A DNA stretch of 64,000 nt from Telmatactis stephensoni (Eukaryota; Cnidaria; Anthozoa; Actiniaria; Isophelliidae): the NCBI GenBank assembly GCA_029948255.1, contig JALIZF010001823.1, positions 397,001 through 461,000 of the forward strand, written 5' to 3'. Made by a program: the position numbers and the translations under genes. Positions within the stretch are counted from its first letter, which is position 1. Each line of letters begins with the position of its first letter. Shown piece by piece: positions 56,187 through 64,000 of this stretch. The notes below the pieces were generated by a model that saw only the letters and a list, made by a program, of their open reading frames with translations, did no database searches and was not told where the DNA came from.

Positions 56187-59100
56187 ATGGAAGGAAACCT
56201 TCACGAACACTGTAAACACTGTTTTAAAGTCAACTGTAACGCTGCCAAGATATGCAAGATGGTATTTTGTCATGTTGGTTGTGGGGCTCGATTCCACGAG
56301 TGTAAGTTACCGGATCATGTGTTCGTTTGTTCAAAACAAGTAGTCCCATGTCCCAATGCATTGAATGGCTGTCCTGTTAAAGTACAGAGGGCAAGAATAA
56401 ATAAACATCTGGTCGCTTGTCCAGCTAGTATCGTATTTTGCACAATGGAATGGAATAGATATCCTCTTTATTCGAAATCACGGCTAAGTTGGGTGCCTTT
56501 CTTTCAGCCAAACCCAGTACTTGTTAAGGGACACCTTGACGTCGAATTGGCCCTCAGGGACCAAAAAGTTTTACAAGACATGTTTAAAAAGCGACTTCGC
56601 AAAGGGAAAGCAAAAGTAGATATCCTACGATTGAATACTTCCAGTCCCGAGGGTAAAGATACACGGGATCAAGACAAAAATTCACGACACGTCACTCAAG
56701 TCGATATGGCCGTCGCTTTGTCCGCCCTGGAGCATAAGTTGAAGCCCTTAAAATTCAGAACTGAGGCGCCGGATGGGAATTCCATTATGGTGAACTGTTT
56801 CTCTAAAAGGAAATCGAAAGAAATCGAAACAAAAGCAACGTTTTTAAAAGATTTTGGAAGTGGATCCCAATCGGATCACGATCAACATGTGGTCTCGCAG
56901 GGTGACAACACCGGTTTACCCTCGAAAATAGCTTCAGACGAACGAAGTAAATCGAGTGAAAATCAGCTACGTCTAAATAATCAGGATTTTGAATCCGACA
57001 CTCCTTGGAAAGCAAACAATAGCAGCGATATGAGCCCTGAAGAGGGAATATCAAACATGCGCGAAAAATTGCGTTTGTATCTCGAAAACAACGGAGAAGA
57101 CCAAAAATTAGAAAATCAAAAGCCAAGTTTTCAAATCAGTGAATCCGTGACAAAAGAGCCAAGTGAATCAAGTAATTCTGAGCCCCTTCCCAGTGCACCA
57201 AAGTTTGAAGATATTTATCTTATTGAGCCACTTGGCCTTAATGTAATGATAGAGACCCTACCCAAATTTCAAAAACAATCTCCATTGTATTCAATCCCTT
57301 GCAATCAAGTCTTCCGGCGCGATGAATACGGAACTCACTTTAAGAATGTTCACAGTGAAATTCATGGAGGGCTTAATGGATGGGTGGAGCAGCGGTGCCC
57401 CCTTGCCCAATATGGATGCACCTTTATTCATCACCGACTACTCCCTAATGATCAATGTGGACGAGTAACTTTTAATAAAGATCTTGATAGCTTTGGAGTT
57501 CAACACTACCTGCCAAATGAACAAGACAATCAAAGTTCTAAGGAATGCATCCATCACTTCCCTGTAGAATCATGCATAGATTTCCTAAGCAATCTCCCAG
57601 TTGAAATTTTAGAAAAGATTGCTGGAATGCTTGATGGCTTTAGTCTGTGCCACTTCTCGAGAACCAGTAAACTTCTCCGTCATGTCAGCCAGCATGTATT
57701 AGAGAGCAAAGGACTGGTTGTACTTGAGTGGGAAAAGAGAATTTATGACAATGGAACTTGGTCGTGGCAAGTCAGACAAAAGGTAACAACTCCCCTTTAA
57801 GCTCACACTGCAGGAAGCCCACAATTGTTTTTTGTGCACAGGTGTTACGTTGAAAACCTTCATTTTTTCTCTTTGTGCAGTTTTTGTCTATTGATCCTTA
57901 CTCTTTGACAGTTGATTTTGCAGCTATAGAATGATACCAGTTTAATTTGAAGAAAGTTCTGGGAAATTTTCATAAACAAAATTTCACTTCATTCAAGTTT
58001 GGTATGGCTTTCAGTGTCAATGTGGTATGGATTTTTGAAAAGATTGTTTCTCTTGTTTTTTCTTCCATTCAGTTCTTTTCTAGGGATCAGAATAATTTTG
58101 ATTGTCTGTTTGAAATTTTTTCATTGGAAAGACTTAAAAAATGGTAAACTACAGCCAAAAAAATAATTCCTCAAGATGATTGCAATGGCCAAACAGTAAG
58201 ACAGGCTTAGTACATATTGACATAAATTATTTACCTGAAAGCATGGAATTATCTACTCTAATTTAAGTATTCTTGAATGCCCTACAGTGAATAATTGAAA
58301 TAATCTAGATTATTCATAGTGAATGACACCTTCATTATTACTTTTGAAAAATAAGCATTGTAAAGTGTTAGTGTTTTCTAGATAGTTTAGGGATGTGTAA
58401 AGAGGGACAGGATGGAGGAAATATAACATAATAGGTATAGTCAGAGAAGTGTGGTTGTGTATCCATACAACCCTTTTATAAAAACCTCACTTATAAGAAA
58501 ACCTGATTGTAATGAACTTTGGCAGGGGAGGGGTGGAGTAAATTAAGGACCCAGCTGCAGTGGCAGATGGGGTGGGGGGGTGGTGGCACCATTTTACAAA
58601 ACATGTTGGTGGGGGCATAACTTCCTTAAACCCCCTTCTAAAATAACTTCACAGGGCTTTAGTAAGCCATAAAATTCTGAGGGGCTAAAACAACCTTTTT
58701 CAGGATTATCCTTAATTTGTGGAAGTGTAGTGAACGTAAAATTTGTGCTAAGGCACGTCAATTCAATTAAAAATTACAATAAAACCACCACCAACAACAA
58801 ACATTTAGAAAGTAAAGCTTAAGGGCCCAACTGAAAAGGGGGGGGGGGGGAGACCAGCACCCGCTTGGATCCCCCACTGATCTGTACTGAACTTAGTGGG
58901 GGAAGGAGGGAGACAAAAAGACTCGACTGTAATGAATTTGGAGTAGGATGTATTCGAGGGTGGGATTAAGCACATTCAGCTTGCACACCTTACATTATGA
59001 TATTATCATTAAAATGTACATGTTTTGCCTAATCAAGAGCCTTCCATTTACAGCAGTTGTATTTATGGCTAAAACAGTCTTAAGTAGTTTCCTCTTATTT

Positions 59101-59347
59101 TCAGAAATGGTTTTTCTCAGCTTCATTCTCACCAGTCAAAAACTGGGTGCACTCTGATAAACCTGGCATGGCTTCCCACCTTGAGAAATGTCCCTTCTTT
59201 GAGCATTATGTCCCTGCCAAAAAGTTCACCTACCAAGCAGTAGATAGTGATGACAATGAAGACTGTGAGATGGAAGACCAAGACAGAGAGGGCATTGATC
59301 TCGAAGAACATTGGCGAGAGTTACGAGAAATTGCTGGAATGTATTAA
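56187..59347 (+). CDS. FBXO30/40-like: FBXO30/FBXO40-like F-box protein, two exons, 612 aa
   Basis: Substrate adaptor of SCF-type ubiquitin ligases. Exon 1 is 56187-57782, exon 2 is 59105-59347, GT..AG, phase 0. The N-terminus has a Cys/His-rich TRAF-type zinc finger (residues about 8-90: HCKHCF, CHVGCGARFHECK, GCPVK, CPASIVFCTMEWNR). The last phrase is strongly conserved in vertebrate FBXO30/40. LALRDQKVLQDMF follows. The middle (about 170-360) is polar and probably disordered. A second Cys-rich patch (HFKNVHSEIHGGLNGWVEQRCPLAQYGC) is near 390-410 and the F-box (FLSNLPVEILEKIAGMLDGFSLCHFSRTS) is near 465-500. The tail WVHSDKPGMASHLEKCPFF matches the family. Slightly shorter than human FBXO30 (745) and FBXO40 (709). 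Ancestral single-copy status is inference. Confidence 0.93.
57783..59104 (+). other. Intron of the F-box gene
   Basis: 1.3 kb, AT-rich. An imperfect CAGTGGCAGATGGGG...CCCCCACTG-ended segment (58558-58879) may be a decayed hAT-like MITE. Short frames are not supported. Confidence 0.5.
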
Positions 59348-59539
59348 ATGTAGCCAAAAATATTCTTCAACGTATTAAGAGCCTGCTTGTTATTATGTGA
59401 GAGGGATGGAGCCAGAGCACACTTTAAGGTCTGTTCTTGCATCCCCTTCCAGTAGATTTGGGTGATTTGGCATTTTAAAATACTGTATCCCCCTCTACAT
59501 GTTATGTACACCTGTCCAGTGTTTAATACACATTGCTGG

Positions 59540-60169
59540 ATTTCAAGCCGTTAGGGACAGGGATGAGTCCCTTAATATTGCAATAATCAATACAAGAGCA
59601 AACAAGACCCACATAGTCAGAAAGAGCACATTGAACTATACAAAACACTGAAGTTTGGTGTTAATCAGATCAATATTGAACAAGATACAGCCATTCAAAA
59701 CCCCCAAAATTTACTAAGAAATGTATGGATTATTAGGCAACTTGTCCAGTTAAGACATTCATACATTTCCAAGTAAATCTCTTGGAAATATTTGGAGTTT
59801 TTGAATGGCTGTGTTGTAGCGTGCCAAACAATCACTTGGAACGGGTCAAGTCAAGTACACTATTCTCTATTGCACCAACTAACTTTTACAAATGTTGTGC
59901 ATTACTTTATATCTCTTTAATAATTACATAATAATGATATCAGTTACAAGTATTGTGGAATCAGGTAATCACATAATCAGATAATCACATATTGCGTTAC
60001 TCTAATATATAATTACAGGTCATTACAGTGTCTCATTCAATATTGATCCAATTAACACCAAACTTCGGGATTTTGTATAGTTCCATGTGCTCTTTCTGAC
60101 TATATGGGACTATACGTATTGATTATCAGAATATTAAGAGACTTGTACCAGTCCCTAATGGCTTGAAAT
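59540..60169. mobile_element. Fold-back, ATTTCAAGCCGTTAGGGAC ends
   Basis: The left end pairs with GTCCCTAATGGCTTGAAAT at the right. Inner pairs GGACTATA-like and ACAGCCATTCAAAAAC/GTTTTTGAATGGCTGT are separable. About 630 bp with AT-rich filler. Class unassigned. Confidence 0.7.
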
Positions 60170-61309
60170 CTGGCATTGAATCAGAGATCAATGTAAGAAC
60201 GGCATAAGTAATCTCTGATCAAAGTATATATATTCTGACTCCTAAAAGGTCAATTCAACAGGACTGGAGAATTTTCTAGACGTAGTGATTATCAAGTGTG
60301 TATTTACAAGAATGATCTCGTCCCAGGCCCGGATGTTTTTGGGAAAGATGCTTCGATGGAGACAGGGTGATAATCCATTTACACCAGTCTTTCTTTCTGG
60401 GACTTTTTAAATTTTTGTCCAAGGCTAAAACTTGTCCAGTGATGAACTTAACCCTTTTCATCAGTGGGCATTCTTGGTCTACATGTAGATGAAATCATGT
60501 AAATGCACTCTTTGTTTTTGCAGGGACTTCATACACAAGGGTCTTTGTTGAGCTGGTGTTTTGAAAAGTTGATTTAACTACGTATTATTCCAAATATTCA
60601 CTTGAAACCTAGTTTGCCCAGGGGCAATGGGATGTTACTGCAATTTTCATAATAATGCGAACTCTGACCTTCAAACAGTCCGTTGGAATTTGGTTTTTCG
60701 CTTCAGCCCACTTCAAACAAAACACCAGAAAACTACTCATAAATATCCCTAAAAACCTACCAAATGACTGAAAACGATCTTTGGACGATTTATAACAGCT
60801 AAATATGATTTTGATACTGGGTTAACTTTCGTAATTTTGATTTTTTAATTTTGATTGACAGAAGCTAATTTGGCAAAAACCACTTGAGTGTTTACATGTC
60901 CGAGTTCGCATGATTTTGAAAAGTGCAGTAAGGGGCAAAAAGGTTATAGAAAACAATTCTTAATTCTTTACAAAATATGAAATAGAAATTATTTTTCGTT
61001 TTTTGTCTCAAGGAGTCTGAGTGACAATGAGATTCCAATGTGTCTGTACTATAAACATGATGGGAGATGTAGAGCACGTTTCTCTTGCTTTTTAAGTGTT
61101 CTACATCTCCAATTGTGTTTATATCACAGTACAGAGATGTGGCCGTTCTTTATTGATTTTATAAAATATTTCGACATTTTTGTCCTCTGATACAAACATG
61201 GTAGCCTGAGCCAATCAGCATGAGTACTATGTCAGATACGTTTATAACACATGGACAATGATTGTGTGATGTTACAATGTATGATAAAAATTATATCCAT
61301 TATTATTTT

Positions 61310-61685
61310 CAGTGGCGGATCCAAGGGGGGCGGTGCCCTCCCCTTTTTAGTTGGATCCTACTTATTTTTTTCTCTCACTCTCTATATCTTGTCTAAACGT
61401 GTAGAACAATATACTTTCTCAAAGCTTTACTTTCTAAATGTTTGTTGTTGTTGGTTTTATTGTAATTGTTTATCAAATTGATGCACCTTAGCCCAAATTT
61501 CGCGCTCGCTACGCTTGCAAAAAAGGATAACTATAATTATAATATTAGGTTGTTTTAGCCTCTGAGAATTTTATGGCTTGCTACAGCCCTGCGATGTTAC
61601 TTTAGAAGAGGGCTTGAGGAAATTATGCCCTCTGTGTTTTGTAAAATGGTGTACCCCCCTTTCAAAAGGTCTAGATCTGCCGCTG
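61310..61685. mobile_element. hAT-like MITE, CAGTGGCGGATC ends
   Basis: CAGTGGCGGATC pairs with GATCTGCCGCTG. The flanks ATTATTTT and ATTTTTAA only partly agree, so the 8-bp duplication is not clear. About 376 bp, non-coding. Confidence 0.6.
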
Positions 61686-61821
61686 ATTTTTAATATTATT
61701 ATCTAGGCAGTTACATGAAATACCGGAACTGCTTTATGGTTTTTGCTGCAGTCATAAGCTTACATGTATTTTCATAGAATAAAGAAATATAATAAAAAGT
61801 ATTGCACAAGAGGAAATATTA

Positions 61822-61965
61822 GAGTGCATGCACTTAATCCGTGAAACAAACACTACTAATTAGTAGTAAATAGTGTTGATTAGACATCAATAGGAAACAA
61901 AGGAATTACCATAATTTAGCACTATTTTGTACTATTTATGTTTCACGGATTAAGTGCGGGCACTC
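61822..61965. mobile_element. TA-flanked MITE, family A copy 2
   Basis: GAGTGCATGCACTTAATCCG and CGGATTAAGTGCGGGCACTC are the ends, with TA outside each. Same length class and interior words (TAGCACTATT, GTACTATTTA) as the 3826-3965 copy. Confidence 0.8.
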
Positions 61966-63670
61966 TATAGTTCTGAAATTAATGAAAATTCATTAAAAAT
62001 TATTTTGTTTCTTGAATTTTCTAACAATTTTTATAGAAAATAGAGAGTGTACTGGATACTTTGTAGAAACGTTTTATTTATTTGAAGATGTTTTTATTAT
62101 TACACACAGATATCAATTATTTGTAGAGTATAGTATTATAAATTAAATAAGCTTAATGTTGCTATGCAAGAGGTCTATAACGGGGTATAGGTGACTAAAT
62201 ATTGGGACATTATTTTGACTAAAAAATTTGACATCCAATCAAAATTAATATTATTGACAGAAAATTTGCAAAATCACAACAATAAGGTTAGGACTGACAC
62301 CAGATCAACCTTTTTATAGGCCTCACAGGAGATGATGACCATGGCAACTTAACCAAGCCATAATTATCACACAAATTGCAATGTAGCTTTTGTCACGATA
62401 CCAGTGGTTACTATGGCAACTCAGGAATTTGCTATGTACTATTAATAGTAACTACAATTTATAGAATTTGAATTGAGAATGACACATGGGAAGAACAGCC
62501 TCTAAAACTAGGCCATAGTAGCTACACGTATTTATATCTCCTAATTTAAATAAATTGCACAATCTAATACAACATAGTCTGAATAAAAATCTAGTTGAAA
62601 TTCAATGAGATCAGTGACTATGGAAACCAAAGAACAGTTCTTGTAATTGCAGCTGCATGACATTGAGTTACCATGGTTACTGTTGCTATATATAACAACC
62701 AGCTTGTACGAAAACAGTAGTAAGGTAGAATGGTCTTAATAACAAAATTAATGTTAGTTAATAAATTATGAATACACTTGAACAACCTGCAAATTGTTTT
62801 TCTTTTAAATTGAAAACAAACAGTACTAACTATTATTATATCATGAACACAATGGGCTTCCTGTGTTATGAAAATAAACATGGTGCAATATGGTACAGCC
62901 TTGACTTACTTAAGGTTACTATTTTTAGGTCAACATAATCTAGTGAATTCCTCAAAATTGCACATTTTCACTTGCCCTGATAATGGATGTCTGAAAGCTT
63001 GGCAAATGAAATAAATCTGTGAAACTACAGTAATTTTTGTAAAATGGATATGCTCAAGTACAATAAGAGTACAATGGTATTCTTAATCTGATTCCTCAAA
63101 ATTGCTAAATTTTGTACTTGCGTACATTAGCATTCTTAATCAACAGTAGTAAAACTCATCATTCCCCCAAAAAATCACTAAATCTTCCCCAGCTAGAGAT
63201 AGTACTGAATATAGTACTTTCTAAAAAAATAGTAACTAAGAAGGTATTTTGTAAAGATTGCATCATAAATAATCAATCCAGAGGCTATATAGCAACAGCA
63301 CACCTATTGAATTACCTAATAAATATACACAAACACTGAATATGTATTAATATTTTCACTGATGACAAGTATAATTACAGTCGCCATAAAGCAGACAATG
63401 CAACATTGATAAGAAAATATAGCTGCCACTTGACTGCAGTTTTGGTACAATGGCAGAAACAGCATGACAGATGACAGCATTTTAAATTATTTTTTAGAAG
63501 GTACTTTTCACAGTCAAAATGGGCGCACAGCTCATTTAATACATCAAAACTACTTGACAGGGTTCCCGCATCTTCTTAATGCTCAGCTTGTGTTTATCCT
63601 TGTCACATCACATACAAAACAGATTCCAGTTTCTTGCTGGTTTCAGAGCTTAGATCAAATTCTCAATTTC
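61966..63670. other. 3' flank of the right-edge gene
   Basis: AT-rich, probably including the 3' UTR of the minus-strand gene ending at 63671. No repeat or gene stands out. Confidence 0.4.
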
Positions 63671-64000
63671 TCACTGTGTCACACTATAGAGCCCTCTAGG
63701 ATAGGTAGGTGAGTAGCGACCAAGGGAAGTTGATGCAGGTGATCCCCTACCAACTACATTATTCTCATCTTCCTCAGTAGCTGTCTTTGTGTGTCGATGT
63801 CGTACTTCAGACCTTGTGAACCTAGTCCTGTGTTCACTTTCATCTACACTTTTTGGAGTCTGACCATACATAGAACCAACATCTGTATAAGGGGTTCCCA
63901 TGGGACTTCCTGGATATGGGCTTCCTGGTGGGTAGGGACTTCCTGGCACGTAGGGAGAATATGGTCCCTGTACTGGTTGGGAACTCTTTGTACGTTCCCC
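63671..64000 (-). CDS. C-terminal exon of unrecognised Pro/Ser-rich protein (partial)
   Basis: Minus-strand frame open from the window edge to a stop at 63671 (about 109 codons). It contains repeated PGSPYP units (YVPGSPYPPGSPYPGSPMGTPY), then a charged stretch (SEHRTRFTRSEVRHRHTK), an acidic patch (ATEEDENN) and an end with spaced Tyr/Pro (GRYSPTYPRGLYSVTQ). No catalytic domain is visible. Composition and uninterrupted frame suggest a disordered cytoplasmic tail of a larger protein. I do not recognise the family. Confidence 0.65.
   Translation of the reverse strand, partial: GERTKSSQPVQGPYSPYVPGSPYPPGSPYPGSPMGTPYTDVGSMYGQTPKSVDESEHRTRFTRSEVRHRHTKTATEEDENNVVGRGSPASTSLGRYSPTYPRGLYSVTQ

Larger units (their letters stand above)
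59348..61821. other. Intergenic with fold-backs
   Basis: Holds the 3' UTR of the F-box gene and elements at 59540-60169 and 61310-61685. A further inverted repeat at 61039-61135 pairs TCTGTACTATAAACA with TGTTTATATCACAGTACAGA and GAGATGTAGA with TCTACATCTC. No gene seen. Confidence 0.45.

Noticed and set aside
56803..57126. Minus-strand 107-codon frame
   Set aside because: Antisense shadow of F-box gene exon 1.

Overview
The window is animal nuclear DNA, AT-rich, with intron-containing genes, many microsatellites and an unusually dense population of transposons and fold-back elements. The genes present point to a cnidarian, most likely a coral or sea anemone. They are a phosphonopyruvate decarboxylase (phosphonate biosynthesis, known from anthozoans), metazoan APH-1, an FBXO30/40-type F-box protein and a kinesin-2 motor. 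The species cannot be named from sequence alone.

Layout. 55-1970 is a giant inverted repeat. 4104-21909 (minus) is a ten-exon phosphonopyruvate decarboxylase gene. I assembled it exon by exon into one 461-codon frame with GT..AG junctions. Its introns carry a 0.5 kb compound microsatellite, a degraded LINE (about 8.7-12.3 kb), a purine-TIR element (12.4-14.9 kb) and a rearranged Ty3-type LTR retrotransposon (15859-19832). 22-41 kb has no convincing host gene. It holds small fold-backs, a tRNA-like SINE, two LINE tails, long (TAA)n tracts and a nested stack of three inverted-repeat elements (38161-40375). 41384-44031 (plus) is a two-exon kinesin-2 (OSM-3/KIF17-like) gene with an X-box-like and a CRE-like site just upstream. 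45-48 kb is mostly short inverted-repeat elements. 48510-55573 (minus) is a six-exon APH-1 gene (244 aa). It lies head-to-head with 56187-59347 (plus), a two-exon FBXO30/40-like gene (612 aa). 59.4-63.6 kb is intergenic with fold-backs. The minus-strand C-terminal exon of an unrecognised proline/serine-rich protein runs off the right edge.

How things fit. The host genes are unrelated in function: phosphonate metabolism, ciliary transport, gamma-secretase and ubiquitin ligase. The shared story is transposition. Target-site duplications assign many elements to classes: 9 bp (Mutator-like, three elements), TTAA (piggyBac-like, two), TWA (Harbinger-like, three), TA (several) and 5 bp (LTR element). 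The most unusual signals are: (i) a mitochondrial-type leader on an animal phosphonopyruvate decarboxylase; (ii) two separate purine-rich-TIR elements that each carry a RecQ-type helicase fragment just inside one terminus and reading inward; (iii) the triple nested fold-back; and (iv) an R2/Dong-type endonuclease LINE tail sitting in a TAA repeat. Coordinates and translations were derived by eye; no alignment or database search was run.
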